Of a DNA stretch of 64,000 nt, positions 8,218 to 16,233 are shown in pieces; position 1 is the stretch's first letter, and each line of letters begins with the position of its first letter. The notes beneath the pieces were generated by a model. The model was not told the origin of the DNA, searched no databases, and saw only the letters and a list, made by a program, of their open reading frames with translations. The stretch spans positions 1,247,501 through 1,311,500 of the forward strand of contig NZ_CP070356.1 of assembly GCF_016919445.1 (NCBI RefSeq), read 5' to 3'. Both the position numbers and the translations under genes were made by a program. Origin of the DNA: Pseudomonas sp. PDNC002 (GTDB lineage: Bacteria > Pseudomonadota > Gammaproteobacteria > Pseudomonadales > Pseudomonadaceae).

Positions 8218-9144
8218 ATGCTGGGCAATCTTTCCGATATCGACCTGCGCCTGCTGCGCACCTTCTGCACCATCGTCGAGGCGGGCGGCTTCACCGCCGC
8301 CCAGGTGCGCCTGAACACCAGTCTGTCGCGCCTGAGCGTGCTGGTGCGTGATCTCGAACTGCGCCTGGGCTATTCGCTCTGTCGGCGCGGCAGCAGCGGC
8401 TTCCAGCTCACCGATGAGGGCCAGGAGCTGTACGAGGCGGCGCTGGGCCTGTTCGTCGACATCGAGCGCTTCCGCGAACAGGTCACCGGCCTGGGGGGGC
8501 GCGACCGTGAAACCCTGCACCTGGGCTGTGTCGATGGTGTGCTCGGCCAGCATTGCTGGCCCCTGCCACTGGCAATCCAGCTGTTCCGCCGGGACTGCCC
8601 GCGGGTGCGCCTGAACCTGCATACGCAGCGCCCGGATGAACTGGAAAACGCCGTCCTGGAAGAGCGCCTGCAACTGGCCATCGGCGCCTTCCACCACCGC
8701 TTGTCCGGCCTTCGCTACCAGCCCCTGTTCAGCGAGGAGCAGAACCTTTACTGCGCCCGCGAGCATCCGTTCTTCGCCCGCCAGGACGACGAGCCGACGC
8801 TGGAGCAGATCTGCGCCGCCGAGTATGTCGGGCGCGGCTACATGGCGGAAAGCCGGCGGCCCCACGGCCTGGTGTTCAGCCGCGCGACCAATGCCTACAG
8901 CATGGAGGCCATCGCCAACCTGGTGTTCAGCGGCACCTTCATCGGCTACCTGCCGAGCCACTACGCGAGCGAGTGGGTGGCCGATGGTCGGTTGCGCGCG
9001 ATCCGTCCGGCGCAACTGGCCTATGTCTCGGAATTCCATTGCGTCACGCGCCAGGGGGCCGAGCCCGGCGAGGCGCTCGCGGCTTTCCTCGATGCGCTGG
9101 AGCGCGCCCAGGCACGACTGGGCAATGGCGTGGCGCTGGCATGA
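8218..9144 (+). CDS. gpuR: LysR-family regulator of the gpu genes
   Basis: A 308-residue LysR protein. The DNA-binding domain is MLGNLSDIDLRLLRTFCTIV, then EAGGFTAAQVRLNTSLSRLS and the wing RRGSSGFQLTDEGQEL. The effector domain follows to the end. It lies 75 bp after gpuA on the same strand, the P. aeruginosa gpuPAR order in which GpuR is the activator. It is close in style to the bauR-like gene at 56053: both have FSAAES/FTAAQV-type helices and an SGTFIGYLP or TGSYIGYLP segment. That suggests the two guanidino/beta-alanine regulators share ancestry. Its last four bases (ATGA) contain the start of the next gene, so the dioxygenase is translationally coupled. Confidence 0.88.
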   Translation: MLGNLSDIDLRLLRTFCTIVEAGGFTAAQVRLNTSLSRLSVLVRDLELRLGYSLCRRGSSGFQLTDEGQELYEAALGLFVDIERFREQVTGLGGRDRETLHLGCVDGVLGQHCWPLPLAIQLFRRDCPRVRLNLHTQRPDELENAVLEERLQLAIGAFHHRLSGLRYQPLFSEEQNLYCAREHPFFARQDDEPTLEQICAAEYVGRGYMAESRRPHGLVFSRATNAYSMEAIANLVFSGTFIGYLPSHYASEWVADGRLRAIRPAQLAYVSEFHCVTRQGAEPGEALAAFLDALERAQARLGNGVALA

Positions 9145-9854
9145 ACGCCTTGCGCGCCTTGCACGACGAAGGCTTCGTCCTGTTGCGCGGCCTGCTGGGC
9201 GTGGCGCAAGTCGCTGAGGTGCGCGCACTGATCGACGACCTGCGGCCGCTGCACTGGGACTATGAGGGCCTGGTGGATCACTACAAATGCGTGTTCAACC
9301 GTTCGCCGCGCTGGCTGCCGTATCTCGATCCGTCGGGGCTTATCGAGCTGGCCGAAGCGGCGCTGGGCGATGACTGCCATGTGATCGGCCAGACCGCCTG
9401 GCGTTGCCACCCCGGCTTCATCGGCGCAGAGCTGCATCAGGACTATCTGCCCGTGGCGCTGCCCGCCGTCGATGTGCCGATGTTCATCTGCACCGCGCAG
9501 ATCTACCTCGACGATATCGACGAGGCGCTGTGCCCGACCTGGGTAGTTCCCGGCAGCCATCGCGCCGGCCGCGCGCCGCAGCCGGACGAGTACGAGTGGC
9601 AGGGCAGGGCCGCCGAACCGGTGCTGTGCCGCGCCGGCGACTGCCTGCTGTTCCGCAGCGACTTGTGGCATGCCGGCAGTCGCAATACGAGCCAGCGCAC
9701 GCGCTATCTTCTGCAGGTGCACTATGGCCGGCGCATGGTCGCGCAGAAGTTCTCGCCCTACCTGGACTGGGCGTTCAACCCCCAGGTATTGGCCGCCTGC
9801 ACGCCGCGCCAGCGCCGTCTGCTGGGTGACCATGAGGCGGCGGAATACGATTGA
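9141..9854 (+). CDS. PhyH-type Fe(II)/2-oxoglutarate dioxygenase
   Basis: A 237-residue member of the phytanoyl-CoA dioxygenase family. The opening DEGFVLLRGLLGVAQVAEVR is typical. The iron ligands are H and D of ELHQDY (residues ~96-101) and the distal His of DLWHAGSRN (~177-185). The Arg of the following SQRTRYLLQ segment is the likely 2-oxoglutarate contact. The start ATG overlaps the gpuR stop by four bases, so the gene is part of the gpu transcript. In P. aeruginosa I do not recall a dioxygenase at this place. A role in hydroxylating a guanidino compound or a related small molecule is inference from position only. Confidence 0.82.
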   Translation: MNALRALHDEGFVLLRGLLGVAQVAEVRALIDDLRPLHWDYEGLVDHYKCVFNRSPRWLPYLDPSGLIELAEAALGDDCHVIGQTAWRCHPGFIGAELHQDYLPVALPAVDVPMFICTAQIYLDDIDEALCPTWVVPGSHRAGRAPQPDEYEWQGRAAEPVLCRAGDCLLFRSDLWHAGSRNTSQRTRYLLQVHYGRRMVAQKFSPYLDWAFNPQVLAACTPRQRRLLGDHEAAEYD

Positions 9855-9879
9855 ATCACTGCGTCCGGGAGGACTGGAG

Positions 9880-10281
9880 ATGAGTAAGGTGCATGCCGGC
9901 GGCTGCCATTGCGGACAGCTGCGCTACGAGTGCGATGCCGAGCTGACGGACGTCGCCCATTGCCATTGCTCGATCTGCCGGCGCACCACTGGCGGCATCG
10001 TCACCACCTGGGTCACTGTGCCGCTGAAGAGCTTCCGCTGGACCCACGGCAAACCAGCCGAGTACCCCTCTTCACCGCCGTGCGTGCGCTACTTCTGCCG
10101 CAACTGTGGCGCCCAGCTGGCGCTGTTCACGGACCAGGCGCCGGACACGATGGATATCACCACGGCGACGCTGGAGGAGGTCGAAACGGTGCTGCCCAAC
10201 CGGCATATCTGGGTGAACAGCCGGCTGCCGTGGATTCACCTGGACGAGCAGCTGGAAGAGGAGTGGGAGGAGAAGCTCTAG
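9880..10281 (+). CDS. GFA/CENP-V family zinc-binding protein
   Basis: A 133-residue protein with the GFA (glutathione-dependent formaldehyde-activating-like) zinc fold. It has CHCGQLRYEC near residue 9, then AHCHCSICRR near 27 and a YFCRNCGAQLALF knuckle near 71, giving the usual seven or so cysteines for two zinc sites. Members bind zinc, and a few act on glutathione adducts, though most have no known reaction. The ATG at 9880 has GGAGGACTGGAG upstream. It follows the dioxygenase by 25 bp, so it can be the last gene of the gpu transcript. A REP pair comes next. The acidic tail EQLEEEWEEKL is a small oddity. Confidence 0.82.
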   Translation: MSKVHAGGCHCGQLRYECDAELTDVAHCHCSICRRTTGGIVTTWVTVPLKSFRWTHGKPAEYPSSPPCVRYFCRNCGAQLALFTDQAPDTMDITTATLEEVETVLPNRHIWVNSRLPWIHLDEQLEEEWEEKL

Positions 10282-10303
10282 GGTTCGCGGTTCGGTTTTG
10301 TTA

Positions 10304-10370
10304 GCGAGCAAGCTCGCTCCTACGAAGAGCAACAATGCGCTACCTGTAGGAGCGAGCTTGCTCGCGAACC
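10304..10370. repeat. inverted pair of REP sequences
   Basis: GCGAGCAAGCTCGCTCC at 10304-10320 and its inverted mate GGAGCGAGCTTGCTCGC at 10349-10365 form a REPIN-like hairpin pair between two convergent genes. Each half is itself a small palindrome. The same unit recurs at 23024, 37633, 43481, 60555 and 61190. Confidence 0.9.
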
Positions 10371-10385
10371 GGCGATCGGCTGGCT

Positions 10386-12344
10386 TCAGGGCAACTCCAA
10401 CCCGCCCGCCGCCTTGTGCAGCTCGCGCAGGTGCGCGCCGATCTGCTTGGTGTTGGCTTCCAGCGCGGCCAGCTCGTCGCGGCGCTCCGGGGTGAGCAGG
10501 GCGCGAACTTCACGGTCGAGGTTGTCGCTGAGCTGGCGCAGGCGTTGCTGGCGCTGCTGTGTCTGCTTCTCCAGGGTCGCCGTCTCCGGCGCCTGGGGCA
10601 GGCCGTAGCCGCCGTCGAGCAGCTCGGCAGGGCGGCTGAGGAAGCCGCTGTCGTCGAGGATCTGCTGCAGCGTCTTGCCGGCAGCAGCGAGATCGGGCTT
10701 GGCCTGCATGCTGTCGCGGTCACTCAGGTACAGGCGCTTGAGCTCATCCTGGGCCAGCAACAGCTGGCGGCGCAGCGAGGCCTGTTCGAGCAGCAGCAGG
10801 GCGGCGCTGGAGCGCAGGTCGGCCTTGTCGAACCACTGGCGGCGCTCGACGGCCGGGAGGGCGAGCCAGTCTTCCACCTTGTCCTGCGGGACATTCATGC
10901 GCTTTTTCAGCACGTCGAACATGGCTTGGTAGCGGTCGCGGAAGGAGTCGAAGCGATAGCCCAGGCGCAGGGCTTCCTTGGGGTTGTCCAGCACGCTGGC
11001 GTCGGCGATGCCCTTGTTCTCCAGCAGGCCAAGCACGCCATAGGGCGTGATGCTATCCATGGTCTGCAGGCTCTGGCGCTGGATGCCGCTGCGCAGCAGC
11101 TTGAGCGTCTCCACCGCACAGTTGTTGGAGAGGAAGTAGTAGTTGCCGTCGTAGCTCCAGTGGCTCTGCGCGGAGCGCTCCACCAGGCTGTTGACCTCAT
11201 CGCGGCTGAGCTTGAGCGGAATCGAGGCGAGGCTGCGTAGCTCGACCTTGGTGTACTCCTCGATCACCTGGGACAGCGGCAGCACGAACAGGCGCGACGG
11301 GTAGGCGCCGGTCAGGCCATCCCAGCTGGAGAGCTGCAGGTCGCCGACGAAGGCGCGGTAGGACAGCACCAGGTGCTGGTCCAGGTCCAGGCGGCAGGCC
11401 GGGCCGCGCGGGCGGCCGGGGGCGCAGACCACCAGCCGCAGCATGGTGTGGCCCCAGCGGCTGGCGATCTCGGTGTTGGCCTCGGCGATCAGGTAGTCGA
11501 CCTCGTAGACGCGTTCCGGGTCGAGATAACCCAGGGGCTGGCGGCCGAAGTCGCGGCCGGCATTGAGGTAGGCGTAGCTTGTGGAGCATTCATCGTGCGG
11601 ACGCTCGCCGAAGCGCGCCGCGTAGTAGCGATAGAGCGCGGGACGGCGGCAGGCGAAGCTGCGGTCGAGGAGGAAGTACTCCATGTTCACCGCGACGTAC
11701 TCGCGCGGGTTGGTCACTTCGTACTTGTCCGGACTGCGCAGCAGGAAGCGGTTGTGCTGCTCGCGCTCACCGTGCTTGCCGGCGTACTGCGGCCAGCCGG
11801 CGAGGTCGAGCAGGCGTGGGTCGTCCGAGAGGGTGAAGCGGCGGCCGGTCTGGCCGCGGCATTCGTCCGGCGCGCCAACGCGGCCGAGGCTCTTGTCGCG
11901 CATCGTGCAGCGGTTGATCACCCGGCCTTCGTCGGTTTCCCACAGGCGCGCGCGGTCATAGAGGTGGGTCAGTTCGTGGAGCAGGGTGGCCAGCAGTTCG
12001 CGGCGCAGGGTGCCGTGGGTGCGGCCGGTCTGCTCGGTGGCGGCGCTGCCGTCGGTGAGTGGGCCGAGATAGCGGGTGTTCAGGGCGATGGCGCCGGGGC
12101 GCAGGGTGCGGCCCATGCCATTGCTGGGCAGGTCGTCGCGCCATTGCACGTCGACCTTGCGGTCCAACTGGGCGACGAAGCTGTCCGGCAAGGTGTGCAG
12201 GGCCTCGTCGAGCAGTTGCTGGCTGGCCTGGCGCTGGGCGGCGCTCAGGCCTTTGTCGTCCAGCTCCAGGCGGAGCGAGGCGTGGCTGCTGGCGGCGACA
12301 ATCAGTGCCAGGGCCGCCAGCCAGCGGCCAGCCCGGAGTCTCAC
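10386..12344 (-). CDS. exported DUF4105 protein with HELTH metalloprotease-like motif
   Basis: A 652-residue protein with a signal peptide (residues 1-22, LAALALIVAASSHA). Residues ~115-230 contain LLATLLHELTHLYDR, an HExxH-type zinc motif at 123-127, with a candidate third ligand Glu in NPREYVAVNMEYF (~213-224). Residues ~285-430 match the DUF4105/Lnb-type domain, with SRWGHTMLRL (~295) and FLSNNCAVETLKLL (~404), whose His and Cys are conserved in that family. The tail from ~540 is helical, charged coiled coil. It is predicted periplasmic. The start is GTG at 12344, overlapping the stop of the DUF2388 gene by four bases (GTGA). The combination suggests a peptidase or peptidoglycan-associated enzyme; no reaction is known to me. 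Confidence 0.8.
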   Translation of the reverse strand: MRLRAGRWLAALALIVAASSHASLRLELDDKGLSAAQRQASQQLLDEALHTLPDSFVAQLDRKVDVQWRDDLPSNGMGRTLRPGAIALNTRYLGPLTDGSAATEQTGRTHGTLRRELLATLLHELTHLYDRARLWETDEGRVINRCTMRDKSLGRVGAPDECRGQTGRRFTLSDDPRLLDLAGWPQYAGKHGEREQHNRFLLRSPDKYEVTNPREYVAVNMEYFLLDRSFACRRPALYRYYAARFGERPHDECSTSYAYLNAGRDFGRQPLGYLDPERVYEVDYLIAEANTEIASRWGHTMLRLVVCAPGRPRGPACRLDLDQHLVLSYRAFVGDLQLSSWDGLTGAYPSRLFVLPLSQVIEEYTKVELRSLASIPLKLSRDEVNSLVERSAQSHWSYDGNYYFLSNNCAVETLKLLRSGIQRQSLQTMDSITPYGVLGLLENKGIADASVLDNPKEALRLGYRFDSFRDRYQAMFDVLKKRMNVPQDKVEDWLALPAVERRQWFDKADLRSSAALLLLEQASLRRQLLLAQDELKRLYLSDRDSMQAKPDLAAAGKTLQQILDDSGFLSRPAELLDGGYGLPQAPETATLEKQTQQRQQRLRQLSDNLDREVRALLTPERRDELAALEANTKQIGAHLRELHKAAGGLELP

Positions 12345-12676
12345 AGAGCGAGGATGGCTTCAGCCAGGACCTGATCCGAGGCTTCGCGCGCCTGCGGTAC
12401 CTGCTCGCGCAGCACCTTGAACGCGGCTTCCAGCTGGGCGCCACGGATTGCGCCGTCGCTGCCGACGTAGCTGGCGGCATCGTCGCGGGCTTCGCGGACG
12501 ACCTTCATGTCACGCACGGAGGTGGTGGTGTCCGAGGTGAAGTCGATGCTGCGGGCGAAGGCGTTGGTGGTGATGTTGAACACGCGGACCACCGATTGGG
12601 CCTGGGCGGTGGACGCGCAGGCAGCGAGCAGCAGACCGAGGATCAGGGGGCTCTTGGGAAGCGAGCTGAGGCGCAT
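12341..12676 (-). CDS. DUF2388 family secreted protein (copy 1)
   Basis: A 111-residue exported protein. The signal peptide is LILGLLLAACASTAQA, with cleavage likely after AQA near residue 26; the Cys in it is not in a good lipobox. The mature part has the family core VREARDDAASYVGSDGAIRG, then AQLEAAFKVLRE and the end LAEAILAL. This family is largely restricted to Pseudomonas and has no known function. It is the first of three paralogues in a row and overlaps the start of the DUF4105 gene by four bases, so the two are translationally coupled and may work together in the periplasm. Confidence 0.85.
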   Translation of the reverse strand: MRLSSLPKSPLILGLLLAACASTAQAQSVVRVFNITTNAFARSIDFTSDTTTSVRDMKVVREARDDAASYVGSDGAIRGAQLEAAFKVLREQVPQAREASDQVLAEAILAL

Positions 12677-12713
12677 GGATGTCTCCGAAAGGGCAGCGGG
12701 AGCTGCTCACGAC

Positions 12714-13007
12714 TTATTTGGCAAGAATAGCTTCGGCCAGTTCCCGATCGTTCGCCGCCAGCCCCGGATGTTCCTGGCGCAACCAGTGCAGTGCAGCCTC
12801 CAGGCGGACACCGCGCACCGCGCCGTCGGTGGCGACGAATTGCGCCGCGTCATCACGGGCACCGCGCAGCAGCTTGTTGTCGAAGGGCGCGCTGGTGACC
12901 TTGCTGGTGGCGTAGCTGGTCCCCACCGGGAACTGAGTCGTCTGGTCGAATGCCTGGACGGGCAGGGAACAGGCCAGCAGCGGCAGCAGGAAGAGCAGGG
13001 TACGCAT
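12714..13007 (-). CDS. DUF2388 family secreted protein (copy 2)
   Basis: A 97-residue paralogue of its neighbours. The signal peptide is MRTLLFLLPLLACSLPVQAF. The mature core is LRGARDDAAQFVATDGAVRG, then VRLEAALHWLRQE and the end LAEAILAK. The three copies share RDDAA, the xGxIRG/xGAVRG turn and the LAxAIL end, while the segment before RDDAA varies. Start ATG at 13007; the next gene begins 37 bp downstream. Confidence 0.85.
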   Translation of the reverse strand: MRTLLFLLPLLACSLPVQAFDQTTQFPVGTSYATSKVTSAPFDNKLLRGARDDAAQFVATDGAVRGVRLEAALHWLRQEHPGLAANDRELAEAILAK

Positions 13008-13075
13008 GGACTCGAACGATCGGAAAAGTACGACCGCCAAGGCTAACGGAATGCGCCGGAGAGAGCCAGCGCAGA

Positions 13076-13098
13076 GCGCCGGGCGGAGCGCCCGGCGC
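13076..13098 (-). terminator. strong hairpin between DUF2388 copies 3 and 2
   Basis: GCGCCGGGCG (13076-13085), loop GAG, then CGCCCGGCGC (13089-13098): a perfect 10-bp GC-rich stem. No T run follows on the minus strand, so it may be an attenuator or mRNA-protecting hairpin rather than a full terminator. Confidence 0.6.
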
Positions 13099-13114
13099 GG
13101 CAGGGTTCGGCCGA

Positions 13115-13435
13115 TCAGATGGTCAGGATGGCCTGGGCCAGTTGCTGATCGTTGACGGCCAGGGTCGGCATCTTGCTGCGGATGTGAGCGAAGGCGGCTT
13201 CCAGGTGCGCGCCACGGATCTGGCCCTGGCTGGCGACGAAGGTCGCGGCGTCGTCGCGGGCTTCCAGAACGATCTTGTCGTCCTTGAAGGAGTTGCTGAT
13301 GCCCGAGGTTGCATCGGAGGTGGCGCCGGTGGCGCGCACCGACAGGTCGGTGGTGTAGACGAAACTGGTGGCGAAGGCACCAGTGGTGCAGCCGATCAGT
13401 GCAGCAGCGGCGATCAGGCGAAGGCTGTTCTTCAT
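13115..13435 (-). CDS. DUF2388 family secreted protein (copy 3)
   Basis: A 106-residue paralogue, first in transcription order. The signal peptide is RLIAAAALIGCTTGAFA. The core is VLEARDDAATFVASQGQIRG, then AHLEAAFAHIRSK and the end LAQAILTI. The ATG at 13435 was chosen over one at 13462 because the Lys-rich N-region MKNSLRL then leads straight into the hydrophobic helix. A 10-bp hairpin separates it from copy 2. Function unknown; its secretion and tandem arrangement with a HELTH/DUF4105 protein are the main clues. Confidence 0.85.
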   Translation of the reverse strand: MKNSLRLIAAAALIGCTTGAFATSFVYTTDLSVRATGATSDATSGISNSFKDDKIVLEARDDAATFVASQGQIRGAHLEAAFAHIRSKMPTLAVNDQQLAQAILTI

Positions 13436-13524
13436 GGAGTGGCTCCGGATAAGACCTAGCAAATGTGGCCGGGGCGGCCACTCTACCTGTGCTCAGACTA
13501 GCCAAGACTGATCGGCGTCACCAG

Positions 13525-13719
13525 CTATCCGCGCCAGAACGGTTTCGAGATTTCGCGCACACGCTCGCTGGGAGAAATGCCGATGTCGGCCAGTTGCAGC
13601 TCGCTGAGTGCTGCCAGGTGGCGGCGGGTCAGGGCATTTCGCCGCCACTCGCTCAGCAGTCGTGGCAGGTGGCCGAGCAGCGAGAGACGGGGCTGGGGTT
13701 GTGAAAGCGCGCGTTCCAT
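13525..13719 (-). CDS. DUF1127 small protein (copy 1)
   Basis: A 64-residue Arg-rich protein. The helical first half contains LLSEWRRNALTRRHLAAL and is followed by the family signature LADIGISPSERVREISKPFW. DUF1127 proteins are short, basic and often stress- or phosphate-responsive. Some members bind RNA or affect nitrogen/phosphate metabolism in Agrobacterium and Salmonella, but none is characterised in Pseudomonas to my knowledge. A second, related gene lies 268 bp upstream at 13988. The gap between them carries several AACTGTAC words. Confidence 0.85.
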   Translation of the reverse strand: MERALSQPQPRLSLLGHLPRLLSEWRRNALTRRHLAALSELQLADIGISPSERVREISKPFWRG

Positions 13720-13832
13720 GGCGATTCTCCTGATGACCGATAGGGACGGTCGATACAGGCTCGCATTCGCGGGCGACGACGCATCAGGCGCAGCGGTGTG
13801 AAATTACGGGGGAACAGCGGCGGTAAATGCGG

Positions 13833-14358
13833 AACTGTACTGCCGCTGTAGCGACTGTCTGTTCCAGAGGGCGGGGAAGGGTAGAGCCGGGAGTATTGCC
13901 ACGGGCCGCTCCAGATGAGCGGCCTCAGGCAATCTAGCAGTACAGTTTTGGCGATCCTGGAGAGAATGGCCCAGTTGTACTGTTGAATCAGCGCCAGAAC
14001 GGCTTGTTCAGTTCGGCGTAACGCTGGGCTTCGCTGATGCCGGCGTCGGCCAGCAGGCGGGAGTCCAGGCGAGCCAGCTGACGGCGGCTTTCCATGCGGC
14101 GCTGCCACAGGCGAACGGTGCCGACGAGGCCACGATGGGCGCTGGAGGTGCTACGGGTAGTGCTGAGAGCTGCGGAACCGAGGGTACGTTCCATGGTGGT
14201 CATCCTTCTCGCTTGTGGCGAGTAGTCAGTTGCTGAATTGATTGAGCATATGATCTGACTATTTGGTCAGGACGGACAGGTACAGTTGCACAGTATTGCA
14301 GCTGGTCAGGCGATTGTTATTTTGAACTGTAATGGTCTTTTTCAGGGCGAACTGTACC
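13833..14358. promoter_or_regulatory. cluster of AACTGTAC words around the DUF1127 genes
   Basis: AACTGTAC occurs at 13833-13840 (+), 13940-13947 (-, read as GTACAGTT), 14280-14287 (-) and 14350-14357 (+), with a partial AACTGT at 14325-14330 (+). Two pairs result: one upstream of the first DUF1127 gene in inverted orientation, one upstream of the second. An 8-bp word recurring four times in 525 bp, all in non-coding DNA flanking two paralogous genes, looks like a binding site for one regulator. The regulator is not identifiable here. Confidence 0.5.
13988..14194 (-). CDS. DUF1127 small protein (copy 2)
   Basis: A 68-residue basic protein: an Ala/Ser/Thr-rich N-terminus, then VRLWQRRMESRRQLARLDSR and the signature LLADAGISEAQRYAELNKPF. 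The start is decided by the ribosome site: AGAAGG sits nine bases before the ATG at 14194 but touches the upstream ATG at 14203, so 14194 is used. It is a paralogue of the gene at 13525, sharing LADxGIS and the KPFW end. Conserved AACTGTAC words lie on both sides. Confidence 0.85.
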   Translation of the reverse strand: MERTLGSAALSTTRSTSSAHRGLVGTVRLWQRRMESRRQLARLDSRLLADAGISEAQRYAELNKPFWR

Positions 14359-14551
14359 GTTGCGCTCCATTCTGGTGCGCAATTGGTGGGCGTCTGAGGT
14401 ATTTCGAGGGTGCCGGCCAGGGTGGCGGCGAGGAGAGCTGAACAGTTGAGGCGGGATAAAAATCTGTTCAGGAGTGTTTTTACGTGGTTTTTTTTCGGCT
14501 GTAAACCCTTGCGGGCCATTCATTGCTGAATGACCCGCAAGCGGCTCTGGA
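14195..14551. other. 357-bp intergenic region, AT-richer, no gene called
   Basis: This gap holds the upstream region of the second DUF1127 gene with three of the AACTGT words. An imperfect 12-bp hairpin at 14511-14538 (GCGGGCCATTCA / TGAATGACCCGC) lies just past the CoA-transferase stop and may end that transcript, but no T run follows. An 86-codon open frame on the minus strand has no family resemblance or ribosome site and is not called. Confidence 0.5.
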
Positions 14552-16048
14552 TCAGCTCGCCGCCAACATGTGGCCGCGTTCGTCCAGATTGATATGCCAC
14601 TCCAGGGCCTCGCGCAGGATGTGCGGAGTGTGGCCGCCGCGCTCGCAGGCGGCATCGAAGTAACTGTTCAGGGCGTCGCGGTAGGACGGGTGCACACAGT
14701 TGTCGATGATCACCCGGGCGCGCTCGCGCGGCGCCAGGCCACGCAGGTCGGCCAGGCCTTCCTCGGTGACCAGGATGTCCACATCGTGCTCGGTGTGGTC
14801 GACGTGGCTGACCATTGGTACGACGCTGGAGATGTTGCCGCCCTTGGCGATGGACTTGGTGACGAAGATGGCCAGGTGCGCGTTGCGGGCGAAGTCACCC
14901 GAGCCGCCGATGCCATTCATCATCCTGGTGCCGCCCACGTGGGTGGAGTTCACGTTGCCGTAGATATCGAATTCCAGCGCGGTGTTGATGCCGATGATGC
15001 CCAGGCGGCGGACCACTTCAGGGTGGTTGGAGATCTCCTGCGGGCGCAGCACCAGCTTGTCCTTGTAGCGCTCCAGGTTGCCGAAGACTTCGGCGTTGCG
15101 GCGCGCGGACAGGGTGATGGAACTGCCCGAAGCAAAGCGCAGCTTGCCGGCGTCCATCAGGTCGAAGGTCGAGTCCTGCAGCACTTCGGAGTACATGGTC
15201 AGGTTCTCGAATGGCGACTCGATCAGGCCGCACATGACGGCGTTGGCGATGGTGCCGACGCCGGCCTGCAGCGGGCCGAGGCTGTTGCTCATACGGCCGG
15301 CGTCCACTTCACGCTTGAAGAAGTCGATCAGGTGGTTGGCGATGGCCTGGGTTTCGCCGTCCGGCGGTAGCACGGTGGACGGGGAGTCCGGCTGGTCGTT
15401 GACGACGATGGCGACGATCTTCTCCGCCGGGATCGGGATCGCGGTGCTGCCGATACGGTCGTCGACCTTGGTCAGCGGGATCGGCGTACGAGTAGGACGG
15501 TAGGTCGGGATATAGATGTCGTGCAGGCCTTCGAGGTTGGCGTTGTGCGCGACGTTGATCTCGACGATCACCTGCTTGGCGAAGATCGCGAAGCTGGCCG
15601 AGTTGCCCACCGAGGTGGTCGGCACGATGTGGCCTTCCTCGGTGATGGCGACGGCTTCGATGACAGCGATGTCCGGCAGCTTGAGCTGGTGGTTGCGCAG
15701 CTGTTCGACGGTTTCCGACAGGTGCTGGTCGATAAACATCACCTCGCCGGCGTTGATCGCCTTGCGCAGGGTGCTGTCGACCTGGAAGGGCATGCGGCGG
15801 GCCAGCACGCCGGCTTCGGTGAGTTGCTTGTCGAGGTCGTTGCCCAGGCTGGCGCCGGTCATCAGGCTGATGCGCAGCGGCTCCTGCTTGGCGCGCTCGG
15901 CGAGGGCCTTGGGCACGGCTTTGGCTTCGCCGGCGCGGGTGAAACCGCTCATGCCGACGGTCATGCCGTCCTTGATAAGGGCCGCGGCCTGGTCGGCAGT
16001 CATCACCTTGTCCAACAGGGAGGACATACGCACGCGATCACGGAACAT
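14552..16048 (-). CDS. acetyl-CoA hydrolase/transferase (succinyl-CoA:acetate CoA-transferase type)
   Basis: A 498-residue cytoplasmic CoA-transferase of the Cat1/Ach1 family (class I, two alpha/beta domains). It opens DKVMTADQAAALIKDGMTVG, has MSGFTRAGEAKAVPKAL near residue 33, NGIGGSGDFARNAHLAIFVT near 375 and the family end RGLAPRERARVIIDN then CVHPSYRDALNSYF. Members exchange CoA between acetate and succinyl-CoA or propionyl-CoA, allowing acetate use or overflow. It resembles the PA5445 product of P. aeruginosa as I recall. It stands alone, with 185 bp of non-coding DNA upstream that would hold its promoter. Confidence 0.9.
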   Translation of the reverse strand: MFRDRVRMSSLLDKVMTADQAAALIKDGMTVGMSGFTRAGEAKAVPKALAERAKQEPLRISLMTGASLGNDLDKQLTEAGVLARRMPFQVDSTLRKAINAGEVMFIDQHLSETVEQLRNHQLKLPDIAVIEAVAITEEGHIVPTTSVGNSASFAIFAKQVIVEINVAHNANLEGLHDIYIPTYRPTRTPIPLTKVDDRIGSTAIPIPAEKIVAIVVNDQPDSPSTVLPPDGETQAIANHLIDFFKREVDAGRMSNSLGPLQAGVGTIANAVMCGLIESPFENLTMYSEVLQDSTFDLMDAGKLRFASGSSITLSARRNAEVFGNLERYKDKLVLRPQEISNHPEVVRRLGIIGINTALEFDIYGNVNSTHVGGTRMMNGIGGSGDFARNAHLAIFVTKSIAKGGNISSVVPMVSHVDHTEHDVDILVTEEGLADLRGLAPRERARVIIDNCVHPSYRDALNSYFDAACERGGHTPHILREALEWHINLDERGHMLAAS

Positions 16049-16233
16049 GGGAAAACCTCGGGCAGTAGGAAGTGCGAGGCCGCCAGTCTAGGGACTCGGC
16101 GATTTTTGGCTCTTATACCAAGGTCGAAAAATCGCCCGGCCGGTTGCCTTCTTACTACCAAAGTCCATGGGCGCGCGTATTGCCGGAGGGCAATGGGCCC
16201 GGCGCACCTGCCCGATGTCGGATGAACGGCTGG

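Noticed and set aside
5887..9228. 1113-codon open frame on the minus strand across gpuP-gpuA-gpuR
   Set aside because: It lies antisense to three well-supported genes, is rich in His/Arg/Ala/Gln repeats typical of high-GC shadow frames, and has no recognisable domain.
12059..12730. Plus-strand frame across the DUF4105 and DUF2388 genes
   Set aside because: Antisense to signal-peptide genes with family matches; no independent evidence.
14259..14519. 86-codon minus-strand frame between DUF1127 and the CoA-transferase gene
   Set aside because: No ribosome site, no conserved-looking features and it overlaps the AACTGTAC region.
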